Positions 36,289 to 48,592 are shown, counted from the stretch's first letter. The stretch is 64,000 bases of DNA from Artocarpus heterophyllus (GCA_025403435.1 CM046347.1:27106597-27170596); one strand, 5' to 3'. The notes: generated from the sequence alone by a model not told the origin. Translations and numbers: made by a program.

Positions 36289-37939
36289 AAAACTAATTTT
36301 TTTAAAAAGGGTACATTCTTTATATGAAGAGAATTTATTTCTTTATATGTAAGCGTATTTTGATGGAAAATCTTTAGAGAAAATGAGTGGATGTGCCTTG
36401 TAATTCTTTTTAGTTTTGTTTCGTTCTTTTAAAATTATCCCCCTTAATTTTCTTTTAAACTCCCCTTAAAATTAATATATAAAGGAGAAAGCAGAGGCAT
36501 AAGTCTTGTAGTCTGCGGGGAATTTTCATAAATGTAATTTTTTAAAATTTACTTCTTATAAATATCACGTATGTTTATCTATGACATAATTTAATATGTA
36601 ATATGAATGATAGTGTAGCATAAACTTTTTTAAATGAAGCACAAATAAACATAACTTTTAAAAGTGTGACATAGGATGTAATTTTCTCTTACTCTCCCTA
36701 CTCTCCCTTGGTTGCACTCCACTAAATTTTCCAATTAGCTAATAGTGCTAGTCCTAGCCCAAAAATAGTTCCAACCCAATTATATTACTCGGATCTCTTT
36801 GATCAATTTTAGTCTTCCAATTATAGGTCTAATCTTATTTGTTAATGATTTCAAAATTCATTGTACTATGATTGAAAGTTCAAAGCATATTATGTAGAAA
36901 GTGAATAGTTAGATTGCAACAATGTAATTTACCCTTCATTAAAACTACAAAAATGAATCCCCAATGAGAAAATTACCTATTATTCCACATGTTTACAAAA
37001 TATGTTTATTCATACAAAAGAATAAATTTAAAAACATTGTGTCATATTATCACTTATATTATTTTTTAAAAATAATTAGTGTGACTTGTTTAAATTTTTT
37101 CCTAACTAATTTAAATAGACAAAGCCTAATACTCTTAACTCTTTCTTCCTCTTTCTCTTTCTCATCTATCATAATATTTTTTTAGTGACATAATATCAAA
37201 CATCTGTCACATTTATAGAATAGTAAATTTTAAAAAATAGATTTTATAAAAATTCCTCAAAATCTATTAAATTGTCCAAATCTGATTGTTAAAATCTAAA
37301 TAAATAAAAACACTTCCTTCTCAACGGGTATGCCTTAACATGTAAAAAATTACAAAATTAATTTTCACTAAAATGCATATATATAATTGTCAAGTATTTT
37401 TGTCGAAATTTTAACAATCGGATGAAAAAAAAAATCATTTAAGAAAGTTTGATAGATGAAGTCCTAGTTTTAAAACGTTTTAAAACTAGGGAATCAAAAT
37501 AGAATTTGATCTAACGTAAAATGAGATCAACCCTTAACTCTTTTTTCTTTTTTGGTCAATATCAGGCAGTTGAACTGATCATATCAACCAAATATCGTGT
37601 CATTGAAGTCCACCCCCACAGAGCACAAAATACCAATATTTAAAAAGAAACACTTTACCATTTGTTGTTGTTGTTGTTTTTTTTTTTTTTTTTTTCGACT
37701 TCGGCCTTTTTCCTTCCAACGGACAAATATAAACCCTTTGTAATTAGAAAATGCTTACGCTGGGAACGAATTATAGCCTTGGCAATCTCCATTTGCATAA
37801 AACAACAAGCAATTTTAATTTTTTTTTAAAAAAAGACAACTTAACTAATGTTGACATTATTAATTGTTCCTTAATTTACTCAAACTATGTGCCTTTTCAT
37901 TTTGGAAAGCGGGGAAAAGATTCTCCTTATAACTTGTAG
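36289..37939. other. Intergenic sequence
   Basis: No gene is recognisable. Poly(T) near 37680. This sequence is absent from copy B. Confidence 0.45.
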
Positions 37940-38400
37940 GTAATTATATGACACTAATTTAGTTAATTTTTGTTCGCCATATATAATGTTCCTTTTGGTT
38001 AACATTCCATCAAATAACTTGTTCTTCCTTAAACAAAGTCTCGGATCTTGAGCCTTGTGAATGAAAAGTAAGACGTAGAAGAGCTTCTATGTATGAGTCC
38101 AACCCGGCTCGAATCCAAATTAGTCAGGGCCCAATATAATGAGCACTAACTTAGGTAATTATATGAGCACTAACTTAGTCAATTTTTGTCCACCATATAT
38201 AATGCTCCTTTTGGTTAACATTCTATCAAATATCCTATTCTCCTTTAAGTAAGGTCTCGGGTTTGAACCTTGTGAATAGAAAGACAGGTGTTGGGAGAGC
38301 TTCCCCATATAGGTTCGACCCAGCTTCAATTTGGATTAGCTAGTCAGGGCCCAATGTGGCTCCGGAAACCAAAGGGTCTTACACCAAAAAAAAAAAAATA
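37940..38400 (+). mobile_element. Tandem pair of SINE-like units with poly(A) end
   Basis: Two units (about 37940-38154 and 38155-38400) share 'taattatatgagcactaac', 'ccatatataatg.tcctttt', 'tgaaccttgtgaatagaaa', 'gagagcttc' and 'agtcagggcccaatat'. The second contains a B-box-like 'gggtttgaacc' and ends with 'cttacacc' plus 13 A. Position and poly(A) tail suggest a tRNA-derived SINE. The A box is not clear. Confidence 0.6.
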
Positions 38401-38774
38401 CCAATAGATCATACTCTAGACCACGAACGATAGTGCACTTATTTTGAGATTACTTGAATAACGTCTCTTATAAAAATGTAGAGTCCTTTTCAGATTACAT
38501 GACATTTTTTGTTTTCAACTATAGATTTGTGCGAATGTTTAAATAATCAGAAATGGGTCAATGATATTATTGAATTTTTGAAATTATTTTTTATTCATAT
38601 GAAACTAAAGATATTTAATTATACTCTTTTGACTTATGACATTCATTTTTTGAATGTCTAAGTTTAATCATATACCCTTTTTATCACTCTATTCCCAAAT
38701 TTCTATCTTGAACTAAATATAACATGTCAATGGCACAAAAGATAGAGTGTTTGAGAATCAGGTTTTAATACCAA
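38401..38774. other. Intergenic sequence
   Basis: Nothing recognisable. Confidence 0.45.
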
Positions 38775-38925
38775 GGCTTTGTTTGGCAACGTCGTTCCAT
38801 CTATATAGTTGTAACTATTAAAGTGTAAAGCTTTTACATACTATAATGTAAAGCAAAAATAAACTACAATATAAAGCTCATCATCATGTAATAAATTTGT
38901 TCTAACTACATTGTCAAACGCACTC
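38775..38925. mobile_element. MITE, family 3 copy 3
   Basis: Ends 'ggctttgtttggca' and 'ttgtcaaacgcac'. Internal 'gtgtaaagcttttacatac' words match the copies at 30249 and 33345, with more decay. Confidence 0.6.
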
Positions 38926-40140
38926 TAAATTTTCAATTGCTACAGTATAAAGTAAAATTATCCCACAGTGTAAAGCTTTTACATATTACAACATTTAAGT
39001 TTGAATAACTTCAAGTATAACTTAACTCTCAAACACTCTCTTCTCAAAAGAGATAACATGTGTAAAAACAAAACATTCAAAAGAAAAGGAAAAAAAAAAA
39101 AACCTACAATTGAAAAGAAATAAGCATACTTGAAATAAAATACCAAATTGGCGCCGCTCAATAGAGAATTAATTTTTCTTTTTAGTTTTTTTTTTTTTTT
39201 CAAATCTGCTTGTTCCTTTTTTTAATACTAGTTTTTCCCTACATGTCATCCTCATACAATTTTGTATATGAAAATATACTATTTATTAAGAGGAATACTA
39301 AGAGTATTCTCTTTCTCACTCACTTTTATACTCTCCACTTAAAGTCGGACATATGGAATCTACTATTATAATAAATCATTATTTAAACAAAAAGTTTGAT
39401 AGTAGATTTAAGTATTAGACAATAATACAAAGAATGTAAAAGAGAGTGAGAAAGAGAGTGCTGCTAATATTTCTCATTTATTAACAGAGTGGTTAAAACT
39501 ATATATTTCTGAAACATCAAGGTGGCTAGATTGGGGTTTGAATGAGACAAGTTATATCTTCAAAAGTTGTTAATGAAAATAACCTAGTTTTATACGAAAA
39601 ATGCTTTGGGACACACTTATACGAAGCACCACAACTCATAAAATGTGTGCTTAATTCGTGGGCCTCATATTTTAAGATTCACTTTTTTATTAGCCTATGT
39701 TGCTAGTATTGTTGGTTTTATATCACCAGTAGATACAGAAGTACTACTGGTGGGATAATAGTCTCAAATAACTAGATATAGGGGGAGAAAAGGTTTTTTT
39801 TTTTTTTTTTGGCTAATGAAAGTTAGATATTAATAGGGGAAGAAAAGGTGGATATAATAGTATTTATTTATTATATTTGTTTTTGGCTAATGAAAGTTAG
39901 ATATATAGCTGTCTAGTTTGGATGGAAGTTAGATATAAGAGGAGCCAAAATCCCTGCATTACTTGAAGTTAAGAAATGATTCTTTCGTAAATTAATAAGA
40001 TCATCACTTTTGTGTGTGACATCTAATCTCAAAGATAGTTATAGCTCTGCTTTAAAATTGGAGACTAATTATTCTCACTAAATCTACGTAGTGTATAACT
40101 TTTGAATTTCAAATACGTATTAGACAAACTAATAATTCTG
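38926..40140. other. Intergenic sequence upstream of the bHLH gene
   Basis: No gene is recognisable. 'ggctaatgaaagttagatat' occurs twice (39810 and 39884), a 74-base direct repeat that includes 'gggagaaaagg'. Confidence 0.45.
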
Positions 40141-40145
40141 CATCC

Positions 40146-40159
40146 TATATATATATAAA
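40146..40159 (+). promoter_or_regulatory. TATA box of the bHLH gene
   Basis: tatatatatataaa lies ~86 bases before the ATG at 40245, a normal plant distance with a short 5' leader. Confidence 0.6.
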
Positions 40160-41610
40160 CCAACAAACTTAAATAAAAACTAGCTATTGCCTTTCCTCCA
40201 GAGAAGAGGAAACTTTACCATAGAAAAAAAGGTCACCTAATGAAATGTATGAGGTACATGGCTATAGTCTTGTTCTCAATTCCTTACAAGAAGTTTCAGG
40301 AGAAGACAATTATGATCTTGGCCTTCCCAAAAATTCACCAAATATGACCACTAATTTCAGCCAACAAAGCTTTGATTTTGGACTTAATCAAACTCTAATC
40401 AGTCCCTCCAACATGGAAGAGTTTCCATACCATCAAGATCATAATCCTCTAATCCAAGAAGATCATGTCCCGTTAAATAATACTCCATTAGAATTCCCCG
40501 AGGCGGCGGTGATCGTCTATGATCCGTCAACATCATTAGGCCATGATGATCTGAACCCGCCACCACCGCCGGCTCCTTTGTTCATGGACTTTGGGCAATC
40601 CGGTGATGTTGCTTCTTCCTCAAGAAATTGTTGTGGTCATGGTAGTGAATATTGCTTGTTTGGCAGTGATGGGAATGAGTGGGAGGGATTAGTTGGGGGA
40701 AGGGTTTATGATGACCAAATTGAGAATAATGGGGTTTTGCCAGATTTTAGTACAATGGCGAATTTGGGTCGTTTTGGTAGAGGAATTAGGGGGAGTAGTA
40801 GAAGAGCTAATCCGTTTGCTACTGAGCGCCAAAGGAGAATGCAGATGAGTAACAAGTACAATTCTTTGAGGGACTTGGTCCCTAACCCCATTAAGGTATA
40901 TTGCTACATATTGATCACTACATCATAACATGACCAATTAATCTTTTATCTTAATTTCAATTGCATAATTGCGCATTAATTGCTTGTGATAATTAACATG
41001 TGTGGACTATTATAGTTAAACCATACAAATGAAATTGAAGGTTTTATGAGTTCTATACAGTTGCGACCTAGCATTGACATATAAATACAACTCCATGTGT
41101 AAAATCCTATTGTAACTAGATAAAAGCACTATTTCAATATATAAAAAGGCCATCAAATTTATCCTGTCTCATTCCTTATTTATACAGATATATAACTTAC
41201 TTTAATTGCTATATTTTGCATTGCTAAAAGGACTCTAATACCCAAAAAAAAAAAATTAACAGCAATTTAAAACCATTGTTAAAGCATTTTTTACAACAGT
41301 TTTTCCACCGACGTTGAAGTTGGTATGATTAAAAAATATTTTTAACAACAATAAAAATTTGTTGTTAAATTATATCAGTGTCCGTAAATATTGAAGATGG
41401 AGGCAAATATCATAATTAAGGCATAGATTAGTAAATTATAGCATAGATTTTTAAAAAATATAATAAATGGCATATCATGATAAACTAAGTTGGCAACATT
41501 ATTGAAACAAAAATACCTTCAACTCTTTTTCCTCTCTTGCCGGCAACGTCATCGAGATACCAACTGGTAATTGAACATATTACCAATGTCGGCCACCTCA
41601 CTAGCTGATC

Positions 41611-41634
41611 TATATATATATATATATATATATA
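41611..41634. repeat. (AT)n microsatellite in bHLH intron 1
   Basis: About 12 AT units within the intron (40896-41861). Confidence 0.9.
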
Positions 41635-42466
41635 CACTGTATTTACAGATGTCAACACACCAGCAATGTCACTAGCCAGTAAATAAAACAGATTTACCGA
41701 AACAATATCAGCACTGTCACAGATCGGTAAATACACGTATTCAATTGGCCTAAATCAACTAAATTCTACACGTGTAGTTTTCGTTTCTTTAATTACATTT
41801 TTTTTTCCTGAATGAATTTTCTTATACTTGTTTTGACACATTTGATCATAAATAACTGAAGGCCCGACAGAGCGTCCGCAGTAGGACACGCCATAGAGTA
41901 CATAAAAGAGCTTACAAGAACAATACATGAGCTCAAGTTACTAGTTTTAAGAAAAGAGATCACGTGACATAAATCAAGATCATACAAGGATCACAAAGAA
42001 GCCGAAAACCAATCATGATCAAGCCGCAAATGCTTTTGAAACGCCGATCATGACCGAAACTTGTTGCGACAACAAGCCAGTACTTGATGACAGTCCTCAC
42101 CATGATCAGCTGTATGGTAACAAGATGTTGATGAGGAGTTCGTGGCTGCAGAGGAAATCGAAGGCCACCGAGGTGGATGTTCGAATATCGACGACGAGGT
42201 CACCATTAAAGTCGTTTAGGTGGAAGAAGATTAATCTGCTTCTGTTTGCTTCCATGGTGTTGGACCAACTTAGGCTCGATATTTGCCATATTGCTGGTGG
42301 CTGCATGGGAGACTCCTACAGCTTTTTGTTCAACACCAAGGTAATATTTTGCTAGGAATTACTTTATATACCATAAAATTAGTATATCATCGTTTACTAA
42401 ATGAACTTGTTTTGTTTGTGACGTGAATCCCTTGTGTTTGTATTTCGTAATCTATATTTTTTGAGA

Positions 42467-42744
42467 TTTGTGGTAATAGCGGAAGGATTGGGCCTATACG
42501 TGGGCGATAGGCCCATTTGGGTAACTGTTTATAGGGTTTTTTTCTCTCCTTTTATAAAACACGGTTTAGGGTTGTAAAAGAGAGTTTTTCTGTTTTGCTC
42601 TTTGGCTGCCGCAATACTGATCTTCCAGAGTTCTTCCCTTATTCTTTTTTGTGTTTAATCTAGCAAGAACCATACCACACAAGGTAGTAAGAAAGCACCA
42701 CTCCAGGTTTTATTGGTTTCGTTCCTGCCATTTGCTCTAACAGA
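42467..42744 (+). mobile_element. Putative small solo LTR in bHLH intron 2
   Basis: Begins TGTGGTAATAGCGG and ends GCTCTAACA. It contains a TATA-like 'ttttataaaacacgg', then a CT-rich leader and 'gctgccgcaatactgatctt', a layout common to copia LTRs. No 5-bp target duplication fits, though 'aatctat.ttttt' occurs near both sides. A second copy is at 52987-53266. Alternative: an unrelated intronic insertion. Confidence 0.4.
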
Positions 42745-43761
42745 ATCTATGTTTTTGTTTCTACAAAAGAAAGGAAGCAAAAGAAAAGATTAGCATAGTT
42801 TTATTTATAGAGAATTTTGATCATCTTTATTGATATGATTTTTGAGGAATATAAAACTTTAAAAATTCTAATAATATATTATTAAAATTTTGTCTATGTG
42901 TTACTATAAAATGGATATAACAAACAGTTCAATATAATAAATGATAAAGATGTTATTTCTGTAAGTTATAAACTATGAGTTTGTGAGCATTCCTTTTCTT
43001 TTTTTCAAAAAAAACCAAAATACTCCTTTATTTTTTTGTTTTGTTAACAGTTTTAGTCTTTGGAGTTAAAACTGGTACAAGACATCTCTGAAACTTGACA
43101 GCAATAATCACATCTCTAAAGGATAATGACTGAACATTTAGAAGTAAAAATAGGGACTTTAAGTGCAAACATATTTGTTTCAAGTGGCTTTAACAGTAAC
43201 AAAGAGAACATTTTTGCCCTTAATGTAATTATTTTTGCACACAATGAAAACATAATGACTTGTGTTAAATTACAGAAATTCCTCGTCAGTTTAATGGTCA
43301 CGGACTAAAAATGCCAAAAAAAAAAAAGAAAGAAAGGTTTGAGGAGTAATTTTCCAAAAAAAAAAAATGGTTCAATGAGTAAAGTTTTACAATGATCATA
43401 GTTTGGGGACTATGAATGCTAATTATCCTAAACAAAACAATCAAACCATTACTACTAATAAAGAAGATTTTAGATTTTTCAGTGCACTTTTTTCGACCGG
43501 TGTGTACATTACTCTACACGAAAGGAGACATAATCGAGTTACACAAATGAACCTTTTTCTTTTTTTTTTTTCAATTGATACAATTTCAAACATATTGATG
43601 ATGGCCTAAGAATGTGATTGGTTGAGAATAAGACAGGATCATTATTATGAATTATTATTTAGTATCATTTGTTATTTACAAAGTCACATGAATCATGATA
43701 AAACGTATAACAACTGTATCTCATGCTGTTACCTACGAATGGTGTGATGTTTTGCTGCATA

Positions 43762-43991
43762 CAAAGGCGGAGCCACGTAACAACTTTGGTGGGCGACTGT
43801 TTTTTAAACTTTTTTTTTTAATTTTGTATATAAAATTTTATAAAAAGTATATTTTGCTTTCCTTAAAATTATTTTTCGTCCTCTCCTTCTAAATTTATAT
43901 TTTGCCCCTCTAAAATCAATTTTACCCCTCATCTCATCAATTTAGTCACTCCTCTGCCCCTTCCTTATTAATTTTGCTGGCTTCGCCCCTG
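43762..43991. mobile_element. hAT-type non-autonomous element, 230 bp, in bHLH intron 2
   Basis: Ends 'caaaggcggagcca' and 'tggcttcgcccctg' are inverted repeats. Flanks 'gctgcata' and 'actgcata' form a 7-of-8 target duplication. Same family as 28848-29381. Present at the same place in copy B, so it predates the duplication. Confidence 0.8.
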
Positions 43992-44894
43992 ACTGCATAT
44001 GTAGTATTGCATAACTAATAATCATAGAGATAACGGGTTTTTTTTTTTGCTTTGTATAAACATTATAGTATTAGCAAATAAATTGGTTTTGTTACGATAA
44101 TCCTTCAGATATGCGAAGGCTTTTCCTTACTTGCCAGTGCCATAGCCAACAAATTTATTGAGTTCTTGGACATACATTATGCAGCAATTAACCCTTAACA
44201 GAGTGACTAGAGATGTGCACTCTGTAAATTCGTGAGGTTTTTTTTTTTTTTTTTTTCACAGCGTTTTGTGCTACTTGAGCAGCTGACCTCTCTTGTAATT
44301 ACACTACTTGTAGAGGATTTTAATTCAAAATTTATATTGTTTTATTGCATGTTTTTTGTTTCTATTGTAACTTTTGTAACTTGTACTAACACCTTGTAGG
44401 GTGCTCTCTCATCAATGTTCCTCAATTAGAAAAAACTAGAAAAGTTACAAGTGACCTCAAACTCATTGGTTGTTGATCAAATTAACTCTTTTCAATTTGC
44501 CCAGTATATTGATAAGAAACTGCTAAATTATAAATTTTCCAATTATTTCCGTTTTAATTTTTACTTGAATTTAGTTGATGGGGTATATTTTTCCAAAAAA
44601 TCATGCAATTAACTTCAATGAGTGTTTGTGCAAAATTTTCAAACGTTAAGGGATACCCAAAGAAAATTGCGTAAATGTTATTGTGCCGTGGCCCATGTAA
44701 GGAAGGCAAAATCTGGGTAGAATTGGACCTACATGAGAAATTTTTGTTGTTATCTTTTTTTAAAAAACCTAAGAACAAATCTATATTTTTTCACTTAATT
44801 TTTGATTTGCAAGTATATACAATTATTTAACATGATTCTTTTCACAAGACAATTATTATCGACAAAACAAATTAAAATTTTTTTAATTAATCAG

Positions 44895-45046
44895 GACTGA
44901 GCAAAGTTAACGATTCTGCTGCTGAAGCAAAGCCCTGTGGCCTTGAAACGTGTAAAATTAAGTCAAAAGTTCCAAAACACACCAAATTTGGATCTCAGGG
45001 AGTGAAAGTTGAGTGTCTTAATGGATTGAGCCAGGCTAGTGCATGA
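44895..45046 (+). CDS. Possible terminal coding exon, unidentified
   Basis: After an acceptor-like 'aattaatcag' there is an open stretch of 49 codons to a TGA at 45044-45046, in sequence clearly richer in G/C than its surroundings. It is rich in lysine (LSKVNDSAAEAKPC, IKSKVPKHTKFGSQ, VECLNGLSQASA). Downstream text has T-rich runs and 'aataat'-type signals compatible with a 3' UTR. I do not recognise the protein and cannot see its upstream exons with confidence. A short chance frame remains possible. Confidence 0.35.
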
Positions 45047-45244
45047 AGAGACACTTGGATTTTCTTCTCTCTTTTTTTTGGTTCTTTTTTTTTTTTTGTC
45101 TAATAATTTGTATAATCTGGCCATTTTGTGTAATGATTTCGTAATATTATTTTGTAATGATTTTGCCGAAAAAATTGTAATATGGTGATATTTGTAGGAA
45201 AAAAAAATTATACGCTTTTGTTTTTTATTTTTTGTTGTAATGGT

Positions 45245-45790
45245 TTTCTACATAGTTCCAGTGAGTTATAGGACGGATTTTGGCAGTTCTGGCAATGTTT
45301 TGAGCAGAATCTAGCAGATTTCATGTTGGAATCCCTCAGGTTTCAAGATAGAATATGGCAAGTTCTGGTTAATTCGAGGATGGAACCCGGCAAGTTCCAA
45401 CGGGTTTTGAAACAAAATCTGGTAGGTTCCAAAAAAAAATTTGTTGGAACCTAACATGTTCGATTATGGAACCTAGTAGGTTCCAATCCAGCACCCTGCT
45501 TTGGCAAGTAAAGGCGGTTGCTGCTTTTTTGTTTCAAAGAAAATATGTTAGAATCTGTTAAGTTCTATTTTGGAACCTGGCAGGTTCCACTATGGTACCC
45601 GACGCCAGTGACCGGAGACGGTTAGTGTTTTTTTGTTTCAAAGAAAATATGTTGGAATTTAGTAGGTTCCACTTTACAACCTGACATGTTCCAATTTGAC
45701 ACTCCGCATTGGTGACCAGAGGCGGGTTTTAGCGGGTTCCGCAATGAAACCTGATGAGTTCTAAGACAGAACCCGACAGGTTTCATTTCA
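45245..45790. repeat. Array of 'ggaacctggcaggttcc'-type palindromic words
   Basis: A dozen or more degenerate copies of GGAACCTGRCAGGTTCC, an interrupted palindrome, are spread over ~545 bases. Within this, a longer unit containing 'tttgtttcaaagaaaatatg' repeats at about 45530 and 45637. No reading frame runs through. Confidence 0.8.
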
Positions 45791-45959
45791 AGAGGAAGGG
45801 TAAGTTGGACTTTTAATAAATCATCTTTTTTTTATTAAAGGGGCAATTTTGAAAAGAGCTTTTGAGGAGAGCAATCTTTAAAAGGTGCTTTTTTAGGGGC
45901 ATTTTTGTAAGTTGTCCTTTTTAAAAACAACACACATATTGATCAGTTGTAGTTTGAGG

Positions 45960-46265
45960 TGTCAATTTAGGCGACCTGGCCCAACCTAGGCCAAAAGGGA
46001 AAATCGGCCCGATTTGACCCACCTAATGAAAAGGGAGGGCAAGACCAGTCCAGCCAAAACACACATGGGCGAAGGGCCAGGCAAGGTCTGGGCTGTCCAA
46101 ATTTTTATAAGAGAATTTAAAAAAATAATAAAAAATTATCTAACCAGTCTAGCCAGACCTGTTCTAGTTTGGGCCTATATCCTTAGCTTGGCCTAGCCTG
46201 AAGTTTGAGCTGAGTCCAAAACAGATTGACCATAGGCCGTCCTTTTTGCCCAGCCTAAATTGATA
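45960..46265. mobile_element. ~306-bp element with 'tcaatttaggc' inverted ends
   Basis: The left end 'tgtcaatttaggc' and the reversed right end 'tatcaatttaggc' match at 12 of 13 positions. The interior is GC-rich with repeated 'ggcc' words. No target duplication is clear. The 60-codon frame inside is not a gene. Confidence 0.55.
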
Positions 46266-46556
46266 CATGAGCAAATTGGAACAATTAAAGACCCCTTAAA
46301 AGGATCCCTTACATTGTTTATAAGACTCTATTCAACCATGAAAATTAAAAAAAAAAAATCCTTTTCGTCTTTATGGGGTTATAATCACACTACTTACAAA
46401 ACTATAGACCCTAGTCTAATATGTAATTGACCTTTTAGACTGGGTTTCACTGCTTTATTAGTAATAAGGTTATAACCTTATGGGTTAAATAGGACTGCTC
46501 AAATAAAAAATTGTTTAAGTTTATATTTACTCCTTTTCCTCCCATCTTATTTATTC

Positions 46557-46769
46557 TCATTTAGATATTTTCTCCTCCTCACTACTAGCATAAGTAATAG
46601 TAGTGGGTTTCTTATCTTGAAGTGCTAAATCAAGATCCAAGATACCTAAGTGAAATTGGACTTGTTCGCACCAATCAGAGAAATTCAATCCATTAAATAA
46701 AGGAACGGATGAAGCATGCGAATGCAGAAAAACAGGAACAGATACTACAAATATGCAAGAAACATTCAT
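46557..46769 (-). pseudogene. Copia gag N-terminal fragment
   Basis: A 70-codon frame containing PLFNGLNFSDWCEQVQFHLG followed by LDLALQDKKPTTIT, the start of the copia gag (UBN2/DUF4219-type) domain. The reading stops after an EEEKISK stretch, long before the rest of the domain. On this strand it lies downstream of the LTR and PBS. Confidence 0.8.
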
Positions 46770-48135
46770 ACATTAATGCTTTGAGATGATCACATAATTA
46801 GATTCAAACTAAGACAGTAATTATATATCCTAGTTCTCCTTTGGGTGATACTAAGACATACAAACTATAAATGATGCTAATTTAAAAGTAAAAATTTAAT
46901 TTGGTAATCATAAATAGCCTAGTAAAAATGCTTGCTATCTTTGGATAAACAAACAAAAATAATATGACATATTAATTACCAACTATTATATTCATCAATT
47001 ATAAAGAAAACTAATTAACCTTTGGGCGATTCCTAAGTTCTTATAATAGATGAAATTCAATGACCCATGATCTATAAATGTCATCTCAATCATAAGCATC
47101 AAAATTCATGAGTAATTGAACTTTTGTTTCTCAATTTAAAAATTACTAAACTTTAAAGTTTGACCACTTTGGTGACTAACAAACTATAATAATGTAATTT
47201 TAAAATTGGAAACAATACTTTTACTTGTTCCATAAAATAAATAAACGTATAACTAACCATAAACCAACATGCAATATATAAATACTTTCTTTTCGGCTTT
47301 GGCAAGCCCATTACTGACGTTGCCACAATACATATTCCTTCCATAACTCGTCTCAGAAAAGCATTTATTGAAAAGAAAAGAAAAAAAAAAAGTGTCTTCA
47401 CTTTGACTTACAAGAACAATAAATGCAATTGAAGAGCATTTAAACATATATATCAATATTTGGCCCAGTACGATAAATGCAATTGAAGAGCAGTTATCTA
47501 TGAATTACTATCATACATGTTTGTTCTTTAATTTTGCTGCTTTTCTTTATATACATGCGCCATTTTTTTTTTTGTTCTTTAATATATATACACATATACA
47601 TAAAAGATGCACGAACAAACAAGGAAAAAAAACTTTTTTTTTAATAAACAATTAGTGGCCATAAGCGTTAAACATGCATATCCAGGGAGACAAAGAAACG
47701 ATGAAAAGAAAAGAAAAATTTTACTGCTTGCTGTCAATTCTAATACAGACACGCAGACACTGGGCATGCAAAGAAAACAAGGAAAAGTAAAAGTTTTCTT
47801 CACAGAGATATACAATATATCTCGTATAGTAATGGGTAATCAATTACACTGCAAAGCATTTATTATATTGCACAAACTCTTTCTCTTTTTTTTTTTTTGA
47901 ATCAAGCAGATGCTTGCATATGTGTATGCATATAAAGCAGTAAAAGTCAAGTAATGCAACAAATCAAAGCCAATAAATGAGGTAAGACAGTACGCAAATA
48001 GCATCGCACAGCATCACACGCGATTACCTTTGAATCAAAATTTTTTTTTTATTCAATGCATTCTAATTGCAGCAGAAAATAAGGTTCATACATAAATGCA
48101 GAAACAATTCTAAAGGAAAATTATGAATTCTAAAA

Positions 48136-48150
48136 CCGGCTCTGATGCCA
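48136..48150 (-). other. Copia primer binding site
   Basis: On the minus strand, TGGCATCAGAGCCGG lies 2 bases after the LTR. It is complementary to the 3' end of initiator tRNA-Met, as in most plant copia elements. Confidence 0.8.
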
Positions 48151-48152
48151 CA

Positions 48153-48592
48153 TGTTAAACTTTAATATCTGTAATTCCTAAATTTTAAAACTCAATAATT
48201 TTCACAAAAAAAGATTTAGAGCGTACCTTGATTCATAGCTTTAATTTTTCAAAAACTCTGGAACAAAAATAGTCAGACAAGAAGAACCCAGTTTTTCTCT
48301 CTAAACCCACAGTTTCTTTAACGTATTTTCTGATGGAGAGAATAATACAATTGAATAGGGTGGAGAGAGGACTAGACTCCTATTTATAGACCCTCAATAG
48401 GTGCCTTTACATCAAAGCACATATCTCTTCACATACAGACATATCTTTTCAGATATAGACACATCTTTTAATAAGAGTTGCAACCCCTCATAGCCAATAG
48501 AATTTTAGCATTTAAATAATTATTAAACTCAATAAATAAATATGATAAATTTTATAGGCCTTTCATTAATTATGTGGGTCATAATTCTAACA
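48153..48592 (-). mobile_element. Copia 5' LTR, 440 bp
   Basis: Read on the minus strand it starts TGTTAGAATTATGAC and ends AGTTTAACA. It contains a TATA-like 'tataaatagg' (about 48392-48401 on the plus strand, reversed) and a CT-rich downstream stretch. Confidence 0.8.

Larger units (their letters stand above)
40245..44198 (+). pseudogene. bHLH transcription factor of the bHLH10/89/91 (tapetum) type, disrupted
   Basis: Exon 1 (40245-40895, 217 codons) starts MYEVHGYS and ends with the basic region and first helix: NPFATERQRRMQMSNKY, then LRDLVPNPIK. The H-E-R basic pattern is modified. Exon 2 (41862-42340) encodes the second helix (DRASAVGHAIEYIKEL) and a C-terminal region (SSWLQRKSKATEVDVR, KKINLLLFASMVLDQL, YSFLFNTK). 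Exon 3 (44109-44198) ends ICEGFSLLASAIANK...AAINP-stop. The MYE start, helix text and C-terminal ACT-like region fit the Arabidopsis bHLH10/89/91 group, known in tapetum and pollen development. Lesions: joining exon 1 to exon 2 puts the helix out of frame by one base; a second shift and TGA (about 41967) follow the helix; a -1/+1 pair replaces ~13 residues after DVRI (~42190-42225). Either a pseudogene or sequence error. Confidence 0.85.
42131..44685. repeat. Segmental duplication, block 2 copy A
   Basis: About 2.55 kb aligning with 52658-55207. In the bHLH intron the two look about 98-99% alike by eye (3 differences in ~330 bases at 42360-42690). The first ~210 bases are exon and show ~10-12 differences. 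Confidence 0.9.
46500..48592 (-). mobile_element. Truncated Ty1/copia element (5' LTR, PBS, start of gag)
   Basis: On the minus strand the order is LTR (48592-48153), primer binding site (48150-48136), ~1.4 kb leader, then the start of a gag-like frame (46769-46557). No protease, integrase or RT is present to the left, so the element is cut off after the first ~70 gag codons. Its LTR start coincides with the left limit of homology between duplication copies A and B. Confidence 0.8.

Noticed and set aside
37940..38400. CRISPR-like or gene-like repeat pair
   Set aside because: Two ~215-base units with a poly(A) end are explained by SINE-like elements in tandem.
42050..42355. Stand-alone 101-codon gene
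   Set aside because: It is the C-terminal part of bHLH exon 2; the last codons read into the intron past the GT donor at 42341.
43116..43308. Overlapping 60-codon frames, identical again at 53641-53833
   Set aside because: Identity is explained by the segmental duplication; the frames lie in the bHLH intron and resemble no protein.
47153..47900. Several short frames on both strands
   Set aside because: They lie in the leader of the truncated copia element and are AT-rich; no domain or conservation is visible.
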